64,000 bases of DNA. Source: Geminicoccaceae bacterium. Lineage in GTDB: Bacteria > Pseudomonadota > Alphaproteobacteria > Geminicoccales > Geminicoccaceae. Below, piece after piece: positions 29,215-39,084 of the stretch (within the stretch, counting starts at the first letter, position 1; each line of letters begins with the position of its first letter). The stretch spans positions 1 to 64,000 of the forward strand of contig JANXAZ010000013.1 in NCBI GenBank assembly GCA_025062095.1. Reading direction: 5' to 3'. The notes under the pieces were generated by a model. The model had not been told where the DNA came from. It saw nothing but the letters and a program-made list of their open reading frames with translations, and did not search any database. Both the position numbers and the translations under genes were made by a program.

Positions 29215-30717
29215 ATGCTGCGCGGCCTGCGCAACCTCGCGCGGCTGCTCGCTTGCGCCCGCTCGCTCGCGCGCCACAACGCCCTCTTTCCCTTCGCGCT
29301 CGTCCCCCAGCTCGTACCTTTCGTCGAATTCGCCGAGCGCTTCGTCGACAAGCGCGCTCCCGGTCGCCCGGGCGAACGGCTGGCCCGCGCGCTGCAGGAG
29401 ATGGGCCCGGCCTTCATCAAGCTCGGACAATCGCTCGCCACCCGCGCGGATCTCTTGGGCGAGACGATCGCCCGCGATCTCTCGCTCCTCCAGGACCGGC
29501 TGCCGCCCTTTCCGGCCGAAGAGGCCCGTGCGGTCATCGAGAAGGACCTCGAGCAGCCCATCGAGGCGCTCTTCAGCGAGTTCGCTCCCGAGCCCGTGGC
29601 CGCCGCATCGATCGCCCAGGTGCACCGGGCGCGCACGACCGAAGGCGCGTTGGTGGCGGTCAAGATCCTGCGCCCGGGCATCGAAGAGGCGATCGGCCGC
29701 GACCTCGACTTTTTTCTCTGGCTCGCCGAATGGGCGGAGCGGCTGCATCCGCCGCTGCGCCGCTACCGGCCGGTGGAGGCGGTGCGGATCCTGGCCCGCT
29801 CCACCCGCCGGGAAATGGACCTGCGCCTGGAAGCCGCCGCCGCCGCCGAGTTCGCCGAGAACAACCGGGACGCCGTGGGCTTCCGCGTACCCGCGGTCGA
29901 CTGGCGCCGGACCGGAAGACGGGTGGTGACCTTCGAATGGGTCGAGGGCCTGCCGGTGGACGAGCGCGAGCGGCTCGTCGCGGCCGGACTCGATCCGGAC
30001 GCCATCCTCGAGCGCGCCGCCGTCGTCTTCTTCAATCAGGTGTTCCGGGACGGCTTCTTCCACGCCGACATGCACCCCGGCAACATGCTCATCGACCCCG
30101 TCACCGGGGACATCGTGGCGCTCGACTTCGGGATCATGGGTCGGCTCGCGCTCGCCGACCGACGCAATCTCTGCGAGATCCTCCTGGGATTCCTCGAGCG
30201 CGACTACGCGCGCGTGGCCGAGGTCTTCTTCCGCGCCGGCTTCCTTCCGCCCGATCAGGACAAGGCGGCGTTCACCCAGGCGTGTCGGGCCCTGGGCGAG
30301 CCGATCCTGGGGCTGCCGTTGAGCGAGATCTCTTTCGGCCGCCTCTTGGGCCAGCTCTTGGCCACGGCCGAAGAGTTCGAGATGCAGACCCAGCCCCAAC
30401 TCCTGCTCCTGCAGAAGACCATGGTGGTCGCCGAGGGAGTGGGCCGCGCCCTCAACCCTTCCGTGAACATCTGGACTCTCGCGCGACCTCTCGTCGAACA
30501 GTGGATGCGCGAGAACCTCGGGCCGGAAGTCCAGCTGCGCGAGGCCCTCGCCGAAGGCGTCGAAGCGTTGCGCCGCTTGCCCGCCACCCTCGGCCGGCTC
30601 GAGCGGCTGCTCGAGCGGGTGCAGGCGACCCCCGCGCCGCCCGCGCGGCTGGAGGCGGATCGCCTCGCCTGGCTCCTCGCCGCGGCCGCTTTTCTCCTCG
30701 GCCTTGCCTTGGGCTGA
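29215..30717 (+). CDS. ubiB: UbiB, atypical kinase needed for ubiquinone synthesis
   Basis: A 500-aa ABC1/UbiB protein-kinase-like protein. The diagnostic KxGQ motif is in FIKLGQSLATRADLL; the Ala-rich loop AAASIAQVHRA, VAVKILRPG (lysine), HADMHPGNML and ALDFGIMG (metal-binding) are all intact. Two hydrophobic helices at the C-terminus (about 480-500) anchor it to the membrane. It is an ATPase that supports the coenzyme Q synthesis complex rather than a protein kinase. It follows ubiE by 6 bp. Confidence 0.95.
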   Translation: MLRGLRNLARLLACARSLARHNALFPFALVPQLVPFVEFAERFVDKRAPGRPGERLARALQEMGPAFIKLGQSLATRADLLGETIARDLSLLQDRLPPFPAEEARAVIEKDLEQPIEALFSEFAPEPVAAASIAQVHRARTTEGALVAVKILRPGIEEAIGRDLDFFLWLAEWAERLHPPLRRYRPVEAVRILARSTRREMDLRLEAAAAAEFAENNRDAVGFRVPAVDWRRTGRRVVTFEWVEGLPVDERERLVAAGLDPDAILERAAVVFFNQVFRDGFFHADMHPGNMLIDPVTGDIVALDFGIMGRLALADRRNLCEILLGFLERDYARVAEVFFRAGFLPPDQDKAAFTQACRALGEPILGLPLSEISFGRLLGQLLATAEEFEMQTQPQLLLLQKTMVVAEGVGRALNPSVNIWTLARPLVEQWMRENLGPEVQLREALAEGVEALRRLPATLGRLERLLERVQATPAPPARLEADRLAWLLAAAAFLLGLALG

Positions 30718-30762
30718 AGGGGCGGCACACTCGCGGCTCCGGAGCGCAAGGGAAGGCCGACC

Positions 30763-31977
30763 TTGTCGGGTAAACGCGTCTTGCTCATCGTCACCGGTGG
30801 CATCGCCGCCTACAAGGCTCTCGAGCTCGTCCGCCGCCTCAAGGAGCGCGGGATCGCCGTGCGCTGCGTGCTCACCCGCGCCGCCAGAGAGCTCGTGAGC
30901 CCGCTCGCGCTCGCCGCGCTTTCGGGCGAAAGGGTCCACGAGGAGCTCTTCTCGCTCACCGAAGAGGCGGAGATGGGGCATATTCGCCTTTCGCGCGAGG
31001 CGGATCTCGTCGTCGTCGCCCCCGCCACCGCCGACATCCTCGCCAAGATGGCGAACGGCCTCGCGGACGATCTCGCCTCCGCGATCCTTCTCGCCACCGA
31101 CAAGCCGGTGCTCGTCGCCCCGGCCATGAACCCGCGCATGTGGTGCCATCCGGCGACGCGGCGCAACCTCGCCCGGCTCGTCGAGGACGGGGTCGAGTTC
31201 GTGGGGCCGGCGGAAGGGGACATGGCCTGCGGCGAGACCGGCCCCGGGCGGCTGGTCGAGCCCGAGGTCCTGGTCGAGCGCATCCTCGCCCGGCTCGCGC
31301 CGGAACCGCGTCCGCTCGCGGGCTTGCGCGCGCTCGTCACGAGCGGGCCCACCTACGAGGCGATCGATCCCGTGCGCTTCATCGCCAACCGCAGCTCGGG
31401 TCGCCAGGGACACGCGATCGCCGCCGCGCTCGCCCGCGCCGGGGCGCAGGTGACGCTGGTCTCCGGCCCGGTGGCCATTCCCGATCCGCCCGGTGTACGC
31501 ACCGTTCACGTCGAAAGCGCCCGCGACATGCTGCGCGCCTGCGAAGACGCGCTGCCGGTCGACATCGCCGTCTGCGCCGCGGCGGTGGCCGATTGGCGTC
31601 CCGAAAGCCCGGCGGACGCCAAGCTCAAGAAAGAGGAGGGGGCTCCGCCGCCGCTTCTGCGGCTGGTCGAGAACCCGGACATCCTCGCCCGCCTCGCCCG
31701 GCATCCCACCGCCCGGCCGCGGCTGGTCGTCGGCTTCGCCGCCGAGACCGGCGATCTCGAGGCCGCGGCCCGGGCCAAACGGGCGAAGAAGGGGTGCGAC
31801 TGGATCCTCGCCAACGACGTCTCGCCCGGCTCGCGCGTCTTCGGTGGCGCGCGCAACCGGATCCTCTTCCTCGCCGGAGACGAACCGGCGGAGAGCTGGC
31901 CGGAGATGCCGAAAGAAGAGGTGGCGCGGCGGCTCGTCGCGCGCATCGCCGCCGCGCTGGGTCGGGAGGCACCGTGA
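30763..31977 (+). CDS. coaBC: CoaBC, bifunctional phosphopantothenoylcysteine synthetase/decarboxylase
   Basis: A 404-aa fusion enzyme of coenzyme A synthesis. The N-terminal CoaC half (FMN flavoprotein) shows [15 protein letters not shown], the [11 protein letters not shown] histidine, APAMNPRMW and [13 protein letters not shown]. The C-terminal CoaB half has [25 protein letters not shown] and AAAVADWRP. The start is TTG at 30763 (LSGKRVLLI), supported by GGAAGG six bases before it and by the flavoprotein N-terminus. It sits 45 bp after ubiB, and its TGA overlaps the GTG of dut. Confidence 0.95.
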   Translation: MSGKRVLLIVTGGIAAYKALELVRRLKERGIAVRCVLTRAARELVSPLALAALSGERVHEELFSLTEEAEMGHIRLSREADLVVVAPATADILAKMANGLADDLASAILLATDKPVLVAPAMNPRMWCHPATRRNLARLVEDGVEFVGPAEGDMACGETGPGRLVEPEVLVERILARLAPEPRPLAGLRALVTSGPTYEAIDPVRFIANRSSGRQGHAIAAALARAGAQVTLVSGPVAIPDPPGVRTVHVESARDMLRACEDALPVDIAVCAAAVADWRPESPADAKLKKEEGAPPPLLRLVENPDILARLARHPTARPRLVVGFAAETGDLEAAARAKRAKKGCDWILANDVSPGSRVFGGARNRILFLAGDEPAESWPEMPKEEVARRLVARIAAALGREAP

Positions 31978-32459
31978 GCACGACCGTGACGGTCGCCGTC
32001 GAACGTCTGCCGCACGCGCACGACCTGCCGCTTCCGACCTACGCGAGCCCGCAAGCCTCCGGGCTCGATCTCTGCGCGGCGATCGCCCGCGACGAGGCCG
32101 TGACGCTCGCGCCGGGCGAGCGCGCGCTCGTCCCCACCGGCATCCGCATCGCGCTTCCGGACGGGTTCGAGGCGCAGATCCGCCCGCGCTCGGGCCTCGC
32201 CCTGCGTCACGGGCTCACCGTGCTCAACGCGCCGGGAACGATCGACGCCGATTATCGCGGCGAGATCGCGGTGTTGCTGATCAACCTCGGGCAGGCGCCG
32301 GTGACCGTCCGACGCGGCGACCGGATCGCCCAGCTCGTCCTCGCCCCCGTGGCTCGGCTCGCCTGGGCGGAAGGTCCGGTCTGCGAGCGGGCGACCAGCC
32401 GCGGCCCGGGCGGCTTCGGTTCGACCGGGGTCGGCATCGAGGAGGCGCAGGGGCGATGA
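31974..32459 (+). CDS. dut: Deoxyuridine triphosphatase (dUTPase)
   Basis: A 161-aa trimeric dUTPase with the five motifs in order: [48 protein letters not shown] and the C-terminal P-loop-like [10 protein letters not shown]. It hydrolyses dUTP to dUMP, keeping uracil out of DNA. The GTG start overlaps the coaBC stop (GTGA), and its stop overlaps the following Rrf2 gene start (ATGA). Confidence 0.95.
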   Translation: MSTTVTVAVERLPHAHDLPLPTYASPQASGLDLCAAIARDEAVTLAPGERALVPTGIRIALPDGFEAQIRPRSGLALRHGLTVLNAPGTIDADYRGEIAVLLINLGQAPVTVRRGDRIAQLVLAPVARLAWAEGPVCERATSRGPGGFGSTGVGIEEAQGR

Positions 32460-32905
32460 TCGGCCCGGGCGCGCCCGACCGGCGCCTGCAACTCGCCGTG
32501 GAAGCGGTGCTCGACATCGCGCTCCACGGCACGAGCGCGCCCGTGCCGAGCAAGGAGACGGCGGCGCGCCTCGACTTGCCGCCTCGGCATCTCGAGCAAC
32601 TCATGCAACAGCTCGTGCGCGCGGGCATCCTCAAGAGCCTGCGCGGTCCCAAAGGCGGCTATCGGCTCGCGCGCGAGCGCCGGCGCATCAGCGTCGCCGA
32701 CATCTTCCTCGCCCTCCACGAAGAAGCCGGGCCGCGCAAAGAGACCGGCTCGCGGCTCGCGCGCGAGGTCCTGGCCCCGCTCTGGGGCGAGCTCGAGGCG
32801 TTGTTGCTCGAACGGCTCGCTCAGGTGTCGCTCGAGTCGCTGTGCGATCGCGCCGCTGCCGCGGGCTGCGCACCGCGCGCCCCCGATCTCGACTTCGTCA
32901 TCTGA
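32456..32905 (+). CDS. Rrf2-family transcriptional regulator
   Basis: A 149-aa winged-helix protein. Family signatures: [13 protein letters not shown], the recognition helix region [39 protein letters not shown] and the C-terminal [14 protein letters not shown]. IscR/NsrR-type members bind Fe-S clusters through three cysteines; here only two cysteines are visible near the C-terminus (C139 area, [11 protein letters not shown]), not the usual set, so the sensing mode is unclear. It overlaps dut by 4 bp, so it is co-transcribed with the coaBC-dut series. Confidence 0.85.
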   Translation: MIGPGAPDRRLQLAVEAVLDIALHGTSAPVPSKETAARLDLPPRHLEQLMQQLVRAGILKSLRGPKGGYRLARERRRISVADIFLALHEEAGPRKETGSRLAREVLAPLWGELEALLLERLAQVSLESLCDRAAAAGCAPRAPDLDFVI

Positions 32906-33033
32906 AGGGATCCGGGCCGCGCGCGCTCCGCTTTCGCACCGGGACATGAGCGCACAGCGTTTTCGCACGAGCCGCGGCCGACCGAAGAGCCTATAATGGC
33001 GGCCGGCGGATCGACCTTCCGGACGGACCTGCG

Positions 33034-33972
33034 ATGACCGGCTCCCCTGCGCTCGCGGCGCCCGTGCACGCGACGGGCCGCGCGGTGCTCGCGGCTTTGG
33101 CGAGCTACGCCTGCTTTTCGGTCGCCGATGCACTCGTCAAGCTCGCGGCATCGCGCTACCCGGTCGAGCAGATCGCGCTCCTTTCGAGCCTCTTCGCGCT
33201 CGTGCCCGTGTTCTTCCTCGCGCGCGCGTCGGGCGGCGTGCGGGCCCTTCTGCCCAACAATCTCGCGCTCGTCGCCGCCCGCGGCCTCCTCACCGCGCTC
33301 TGCGCGCTCTGCGCCTGGCGCGCCTTCGCGCTGATGCCGCTCGCCGACGCCTATGCGCTGCTGTTCCTCGCCCCGATCCTCTTCACCGCTCTTTCCGCGC
33401 TTCTGTTGGGCGAGCCCGTGGGCTGGCGGCGGTGGTGCGCATCCGCCGTCGGCTTCGCCGGTGTCCTGCTCATGGTCCGTCCGGACTTCGCGACCCTGGG
33501 TCTCGGTCACGCTCTCGCGCTCCTCGCCGCCGCGCTCGGCGCCGCCGCCCTGACCGTGCTCAAACGGATCGGGAACTCCGAGACGAGTGCGGCCGTTTTG
33601 TTCGCGCTCTTTTCCGCCATCGGCGTCGTCGCCGCACCGGGAGCGGTGCTGAGCTGGCGCCCGCTCGATCTCGCGGGGTTGTGGCCCGTCGCCCTCGCCG
33701 GCCTCCTCTTCGGCAGCGCCCAGGCGGCGCTCGTGCTCGCGACGCGCGAAGCTCCGGCGTCCGTCGTCGCGCCCTTCCAGTACACCCAGATGCTGTGGGC
33801 GGTGCTGCTCGGCCTGTGGATCTTCGGAGACCGTCCCTCACCGGAGCTCTTCGCGGGCATGGCGCTCGTCGCGGGGAGCGGACTCTATACGCTCTGGCGC
33901 GAGAAACTGCGCCGCGGCACGGTGAGCCTCGGGGCGGCGCGCGGCGAAGTCCCTGCGCGCACCGCCCGCTGA
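33034..33972 (+). CDS. EamA/DMT-family transporter
   Basis: A 312-aa membrane protein with ten predicted helices in two EamA repeats (about residues 14-145 and 160-290). Hallmarks: SYACFSVADALVKLA in helix 1, YALLFLAPILFTALSALLLGE at the end of repeat 1, and PFQYTQMLWAVLLGLWIFGD in repeat 2 (split). Such proteins export metabolites or amino acids; the substrate is unknown. The gene stands alone, 128 bp after the Rrf2 gene, so co-transcription with dut is possible. Confidence 0.88.
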   Translation: MTGSPALAAPVHATGRAVLAALASYACFSVADALVKLAASRYPVEQIALLSSLFALVPVFFLARASGGVRALLPNNLALVAARGLLTALCALCAWRAFALMPLADAYALLFLAPILFTALSALLLGEPVGWRRWCASAVGFAGVLLMVRPDFATLGLGHALALLAAALGAAALTVLKRIGNSETSAAVLFALFSAIGVVAAPGAVLSWRPLDLAGLWPVALAGLLFGSAQAALVLATREAPASVVAPFQYTQMLWAVLLGLWIFGDRPSPELFAGMALVAGSGLYTLWREKLRRGTVSLGAARGEVPARTAR

Positions 33973-34530
33973 ACCGGCGTATCACGCGACCCCGACCTTC
34001 CGCCCGAAACGGCGCCCCGCGCGCAAAAAGGCGGGCGCGATCGGCTTTTCCTCCTCGCCCCGGCCGCCCTCCTTCGCGGTCCCCCGCCTCGGACCTTCCC
34101 GGCTGCGGGACGATCTCGGCATCGACCGCGACCTCCCGGTCTCCGCGGTCGGTTCGCCGGGTGCGGGCGCGGATCGCGGCGGCGAGAGCCGAAAAACTCC
34201 CGAAGCCCGACGCGAGACGCTCGCGGCGGATCGGACGCGGGTCCGGGGCATCGGCGTTCCCGCTTCGGTCCTCGGCCGGCCCGCGCCCCGTCTTCGCGAC
34301 CGACATCGCCGGCGCCTCCGCTCCGACGGGCGAGACTCGCCACGGCCGCGCACGCGGCTATGGTGCGGCACGTCCGACACCGCCGAGGCGCGCCGGGTCC
34401 GCGAACCGTACGCAGCGGTCGCGCCCGAGTTCCCGATTCTCGGGTGGAGCCGGGCGCGGACCGTTCGCGCGACGGACCGCGCGACGGTCTCGACCCGCGC
34501 GAGGCACGGGTGGTCGGAAGGGAGCCGGCG
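33973..34530. other. 558-bp spacer without a recognisable gene
   Basis: GC-rich, with overlapping open frames on both strands that give Arg/Pro-rich peptides only. No clear terminator for the transporter gene and no recognised promoter; the last bases (GGGAG before the ATG at 34531) are the ribosome-binding site of the next gene. Confidence 0.5.
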
Positions 34531-36327
34531 ATGGAGCGCTTCACGACCCGCCCGGTGATCACGGGCACCTTCGGTGTCGTCGCCAGCACGCATTGGATCG
34601 CGAGCGCGGCGGCGATGCGCATGCTCGAGCTCGGCGGCAACGCCTTCGATGCCGCGGTCGCGGGCGGCTTCGTGCTCCAGGTCGTCGAACCCCATCTCAA
34701 CGGCCCGGGGGGCGAGATGCCGGCCCTTCTGTGGGACGCGCGCAGCCGTCGCGTCCGGGTGCTCTGCGGCCAGGGCCCGGCCCCCGCGCTCGCCACGATC
34801 GAGGCCTTCGAAGCGCTCGGCGTCGAGGCGATCCCGGACGACGGCCTTCTGCCGGCGGTCGTTCCCGGTGCGGTCGACGCCTGGCTGCTCCTGTTGCGCG
34901 AGCACGGCACGCTCGACCTCGCGACCGTGCTCGAGCCGGCGATCGCTTACGCCGAGCGCGGCCATCCGTTGCTCGCCCGTTGCGCCCGGACGATCGCCGG
35001 GCGCGCCGAGTGGTTCCGCGCGCATTGGCCGACATCCGCCGCGCTCTGGCTGCCCGGAGGCGAGGCACCCGCCCCCGGCGCGCTTTTCCGCAACCCGGCT
35101 CTCGCGGCGAGCTTCAGGCGCCTGCTCGCCGAGGCCGAGGCGCGCGGAGGCGGGCGCGAAGAGCGCATCGAGGCGGCGCGACGGGCCTGGCGCGAAGGCT
35201 TCGTGGCCGAAGCGATCGATCGCTTCTGCCGGGAAACCGAGGTCGCCGATGTCCTCGGAGGACCGCACCGGGCCTTCTTGCGCGGCTCGGATCTCGCGTC
35301 GTGGGAAGCCTCTTTCGAAGAGCCGGTGAGCCTCGATCTCGGGCGGTTCCGGGTGTGCAAGACCGGGCCCTGGGGCCAGGGTCCGGTGCTTCTGCAGGCT
35401 CTCGCGATCCTCGACGGCACCGGTATCGAGACGGTCGACCACGAGGGACCCGAGTTCGTGCATCTCGTGATCGAGGCCCTGAAGCTCGCCATGGCCGACC
35501 GCGAGGCCTACTACGGCGATCCGACCTTCGTTCCGGTCCCTCTCGACCGCTTGCTCTCCCGCGCCTACGCCGACGAGCGCCGCGCGCTTCTCGGCCCGGC
35601 GGCCTCGGCCGATTTCCGCCCCGGGGCGATCCCGGGCTACGCGCGGCAGTGCGCGCTCGCGATCGAGGGCTGGGAGCGCGCCTGGGCCACGGAAGGCCCC
35701 CTCGGCGCCGAGCCCACCTTCGGCGCGCTTTCGGAACGGCGCGGCCGCGCCGACACCTGCCACATCGCCGTCGCCGATCGCTTCGGCAATCTCGTCTCCG
35801 CCACCCCTTCGGGAGGCTGGCTGCAATCGAGCCCCGCGATCCCCGAGCTCGGCTTCTGCCTCGGAACGCGCGGCCAGATGTTCCGCCTGGAACGCGAGCG
35901 GCCGGACGCGCTCGCTCCCGGCAAGCGCCCGCGCACCACGCTCTCGCCCACCCTCGTGTTCGCGGACGGCGAACCGTATCTCGCGTGCGGCACGCCCGGG
36001 GGCGACCAACAGGATCAATGGCAGCTCGTGTTCCTCTTGCGGCACCTCTTCCACGAGCTCGACCTGCAAGCGGCGATCGACGCTCCGCTCTTCTTCGGGG
36101 AGCACTGGCCGCTCTCCTTCTTTCCGCGCCGCGCGCGCCCCCGTTCGGTGCGGATCGAGGACAGATTTCCTTACAGCGCCCTCGAAGAGCTCGCCCGCCG
36201 CGGCCACCGGTTGACGATCGAGGAGGGCTGGTCGATCGGTCGCCTCACCGCGGTGGCTCGGCGCGGGGAACTCCTCTTCGCGGCGGCGACGCCGCGGCAC
36301 ATGCAGGCCTATGCGGTGGGACGCTAG
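34531..36327 (+). CDS. Gamma-glutamyltransferase family protein (no signal peptide)
   Basis: A 598-aa Ntn hydrolase of the GGT family. The N-terminal half opens GVVASTHWIASAAAMRMLELGG and has NGPGGEMPALLWD. The autocatalytic cleavage site and nucleophile lie in RADTCHIAVADRFGN (Thr409, with Cys in place of the usual second Thr), followed by the small subunit with SPTLVFADGEPYLACGTPGGDQQDQW (split). No signal peptide is seen, unlike many periplasmic GGTs, so it may act in the cytoplasm as a glutathione-hydrolase-like or acylase-like enzyme. It is 17 bp upstream of the DUF1028 gene and appears to be first in an operon with that gene and opgG. Confidence 0.88.
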   Translation: MERFTTRPVITGTFGVVASTHWIASAAAMRMLELGGNAFDAAVAGGFVLQVVEPHLNGPGGEMPALLWDARSRRVRVLCGQGPAPALATIEAFEALGVEAIPDDGLLPAVVPGAVDAWLLLLREHGTLDLATVLEPAIAYAERGHPLLARCARTIAGRAEWFRAHWPTSAALWLPGGEAPAPGALFRNPALAASFRRLLAEAEARGGGREERIEAARRAWREGFVAEAIDRFCRETEVADVLGGPHRAFLRGSDLASWEASFEEPVSLDLGRFRVCKTGPWGQGPVLLQALAILDGTGIETVDHEGPEFVHLVIEALKLAMADREAYYGDPTFVPVPLDRLLSRAYADERRALLGPAASADFRPGAIPGYARQCALAIEGWERAWATEGPLGAEPTFGALSERRGRADTCHIAVADRFGNLVSATPSGGWLQSSPAIPELGFCLGTRGQMFRLERERPDALAPGKRPRTTLSPTLVFADGEPYLACGTPGGDQQDQWQLVFLLRHLFHELDLQAAIDAPLFFGEHWPLSFFPRRARPRSVRIEDRFPYSALEELARRGHRLTIEEGWSIGRLTAVARRGELLFAAATPRHMQAYAVGR

Positions 36328-36344
36328 GCCGGAGCGCAGGGGCG

Positions 36345-37058
36345 ATGACCTGGTCGATCGTCGTCCGCGACCCGCGCACGGGGCTTTTCGGGATCGCCGT
36401 GGCGAGCCGCTTCTTCGCGGTCGGGGCACTGGTCCCCCACGCGAGCCGGCACGGGGCCGTCGCCACCCAGGCCCTCGTCAACCCCACCTACGGCCCCCGC
36501 GGCTTGCGGTTGCTCGCCGAAGGCGTGGCCCCGGAGATGGTCGTCGCGACCCTGGTCGGTCTCGATGCCGGACGCGAACATCGTCAGCTGCATCTCGTGG
36601 ATGCCGAAGGTCGTTCCGCGCGCTGGACCGGTCTCGCGTGCGTCGACTGGGCCGGCCATCTCGCGGAGAACGGGGTCTCGCTCGCCGGGAACATGCTCGC
36701 GGGCCCGGCGGTGCTCGAGGCGACGCTCGAGACCTGGCTCGCGCGCCGCGATCTGCCGCTCGTCGCGCGCCTGATCGCCGCGATGCGGGCGGGCGAAGCG
36801 CGCGGCGGCGACAGGCGCGGCAAACAATCGGCCGCGATCCTGGTGCAGGGCCAAGAGCCCTGGCCGCGGTTGTCCCTGCGCGTGGACGATCACCCCGAAC
36901 CCTTGGACGAGCTCGAGCGGCTTTATCGGGTCGCCAAGGAACGTTTTCTGCCCTTTGCGGGCGTCTATCCCAAACACGAGCGCGATCCCGGGATCTTCGA
37001 CCGGGCCGAGATCGAGCGGCGCATCGCCGCGCCCAATGCGGACGATCCGGAGCTGTGA
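36345..37058 (+). CDS. DUF1028 protein (Ntn-hydrolase-like)
   Basis: A 237-aa protein with the family start MTWSIVVRDPRTGLFGIAVASRF and landmarks QALVNPTYGPRGL and GNMLAGP. DUF1028 proteins have an Ntn-hydrolase-like fold, are of unproven function, and often lie beside peptidases or GGT-like genes, as here. The ATG is preceded by AGGGGCG and follows the GGT stop by 17 bp; the stop overlaps the GTG of the next gene. Confidence 0.87.
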   Translation: MTWSIVVRDPRTGLFGIAVASRFFAVGALVPHASRHGAVATQALVNPTYGPRGLRLLAEGVAPEMVVATLVGLDAGREHRQLHLVDAEGRSARWTGLACVDWAGHLAENGVSLAGNMLAGPAVLEATLETWLARRDLPLVARLIAAMRAGEARGGDRRGKQSAAILVQGQEPWPRLSLRVDDHPEPLDELERLYRVAKERFLPFAGVYPKHERDPGIFDRAEIERRIAAPNADDPEL

Positions 37059-38626
37059 GGGTCTGGTCGCGGCGCAAGATCCTGGACCTGGCGGCCGGCC
37101 TTGGCGGGCTCGTCGCGGCTCCGAGCTTCGGCCCTCGCGCGGCTGCGGTGCTCGGCGAGGCGCGCCCGCACGGCTTTTCGGAGGTGCTCGCGCAGGCACG
37201 CGCGCTCGCGCGCGAGCCTTTCCGCCCTCCGCCGCGACCGGCTCCCGAGATCGTGGCGGAGATCGATTACGAGCGCCACGGCGCCATCCGCTTCCGAGCC
37301 GAACACGCGCTCTGGGCCGAGGGTCCCGGCCGTTACCCGGTCACCTTGTTTCCGCTCGGGCGCTTTTTCCCGCACCCGGTCGCCGTCCACCTCGTGGAAG
37401 GAGGAAAAGCGCGACCGGTGCTCTTCGATCCCGCACAATACGAGAGCCCGCCCGACAGCCCCTGGCGGCGGCTGGCCGCGGAGGCGGGGCACGCGGGTTT
37501 TCGCGTGCACGAGGCGCGCACGCGCCCCGATTGGCCGCGCCAGGACTGGCTCGCCTTTCTCGGCGCCTCCTATTTCCGCGCGATCGGCGAGCTCGGCTAT
37601 TACGGTCTTTCGGCGCGCGGGGTGGCGATCGACACGGCCGAACCCGAAGGCGAAGAGTTCCCGGCCTTCGTGGCCTTTTGGCTCCACCCCGCGATCGCCG
37701 TCGAGGATCCGGTGGTCATCGAGGCTCTTCTCGACGGCCCCTCGCTTTCCGGCGCTTTTCGCTTTCTCGCGTGGCGCGGAGCGGGGGTCGAGATGGAGGT
37801 GGAAGCGCATCTCTTCTTCCGCCGGCGGGTGCGCCGGCTGGGGATCGCGCCTCTGACCTCCATGTTCTGGTACGCCGAATACGGCGAGAGCCGCTGGCTC
37901 GATTGGCGACCGGAGGTGCACGATTCGGACGGCCTGGCGATCTGGACCGGGTCGGGCGAGCGCATCTGGCGGCCCCTGAACAATCCCGAGACCGTCGTCG
38001 TCTCGAGCTTCCTCGACCGCGATCCCCGAGGCTTCGGTCTCCTCCAGCGGGACCGCGAGGTCGAGCACTATCTGGACGGCGTTCGCTTCGACCGCCGCCC
38101 CTCGACCTGGGTCGAGCCCCTGCAGCCCTGGGGCGAAGGCGCCGTCCAGCTCGTCGAGATCCCCACCGACCACGAGATCCACGACAACATCGTGGCGATG
38201 TGGGTGCCCAGAGAGCCGCCGCCGGCCGGGGGCGAGGGATCGTGGCGCTATCGTCTTTTCTGGCTCGCCGAGGATCCATACGCCCCGCGCGGGCTCGCCA
38301 CCGTCGCCGCCACGCGCATCGGCCGCGGCCACGAGCCCGGACGCCCGCGAGCCCTCGATATCTTCCGCATCGTCGTGGAGTTCGAGGGTCGGGCGCTCGA
38401 CGCGTTGCCTCCCGGCACGCTCCCCGAGCCGGTGGTGAGCGCGAGCCGGGGAGAGCTCTTGCGCGTCACGGTCGAGCCCGTGCCCGGCACGCGTCGTTTG
38501 CGGATCCTCTTCGATCTCCGCGCTCCCGGCCGCGATCCCGTGGAGCTGCGCGCCTGGCTGCGCCTGGCGGAGCGCGCGCTCTCCGAGACCTGGCTGTGGC
38601 AATTGCGGCCGGGAGCGGCGGGCTGA
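37055..38626 (+). CDS. Periplasmic glucan biosynthesis protein (OpgG/OpgD family) with Tat leader
   Basis: A 523-aa protein starting from a GTG that overlaps the DUF1028 stop (GTGA). The leader WSRRKILDLAAGLGGLVAAP is a Tat signal, as in OpgD. The body shows family segments SMFWYAEYGESRWLDWRPEVHDSDGL (read in parts), GFGLLQRDREVEHYLDG and EPLQPWGEGAVQLVEIPT. OpgG/OpgD act in periplasmic beta-glucan assembly, and recent work on relatives shows glucanase activity. No opgH synthase is nearby. It is translationally coupled to the two genes before it. Confidence 0.9.
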   Translation: MRVWSRRKILDLAAGLGGLVAAPSFGPRAAAVLGEARPHGFSEVLAQARALAREPFRPPPRPAPEIVAEIDYERHGAIRFRAEHALWAEGPGRYPVTLFPLGRFFPHPVAVHLVEGGKARPVLFDPAQYESPPDSPWRRLAAEAGHAGFRVHEARTRPDWPRQDWLAFLGASYFRAIGELGYYGLSARGVAIDTAEPEGEEFPAFVAFWLHPAIAVEDPVVIEALLDGPSLSGAFRFLAWRGAGVEMEVEAHLFFRRRVRRLGIAPLTSMFWYAEYGESRWLDWRPEVHDSDGLAIWTGSGERIWRPLNNPETVVVSSFLDRDPRGFGLLQRDREVEHYLDGVRFDRRPSTWVEPLQPWGEGAVQLVEIPTDHEIHDNIVAMWVPREPPPAGGEGSWRYRLFWLAEDPYAPRGLATVAATRIGRGHEPGRPRALDIFRIVVEFEGRALDALPPGTLPEPVVSASRGELLRVTVEPVPGTRRLRILFDLRAPGRDPVELRAWLRLAERALSETWLWQLRPGAAG

Positions 38627-39084
38627 GCACGCGTTCGGCCGTCGTTCCGAGCCCGCCGAACCGCCCGCGGTTCGCGAGCGCGCCCCGAACACGACACCGA
38701 CCCTTCCCTGGCCATCGGAAAGCTCCGGGTCTTCGACCTCGAGCACCCCTCGCGAAAGCCGGAACGACGGCGATCGTGCGCGTTTTCCGAGGGCCTTCGA
38801 TGCCGGCGATGCGAACGGCGCCGACGAAAAGAAGGGCGCCGTGCCGAGGGTGATCGGCCCGCGCGCGACGCGCCGGAGATCGCCTCGGGCTCGCGCGGAC
38901 CCGGGGCCCCGCACCGCGCGCCACGCGGATCGCGCGGCGTCGACGGCGCGCGAAGCTCGCCTTATCGAAAGCCGAGGGCGTGCGGACCTTCCGACCCCGG
39001 CACGAGGCGATCCGCGCGCTTCGCCCGCCGTCGGTCGCGGCCACCGAGCGGCCCTTTCGATTCCTGTTCCCGGGGAGCAGCGGC
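38627..39084. other. 458-bp spacer without a recognisable gene
   Basis: GC-rich, no family-like protein on either strand. It probably contains the promoter of the PsiE/TRAP genes; no specific element is recognised apart from GGGGAG before the ATG at 39085. Confidence 0.5.

Noticed and set aside
27417-31704. Long minus-strand open frame opposite ubiE, ubiB and coaBC
   Set aside because: Antisense to three well-identified genes; peptide is of spacer type. The echA, mutM and rpsT proteins are in other frames.
32992-32997. TATAAT upstream of the EamA gene as a sigma-70 promoter
   Set aside because: There is no acceptable -35 element at 16-18 bp spacing, so the hexamer alone is too weak.
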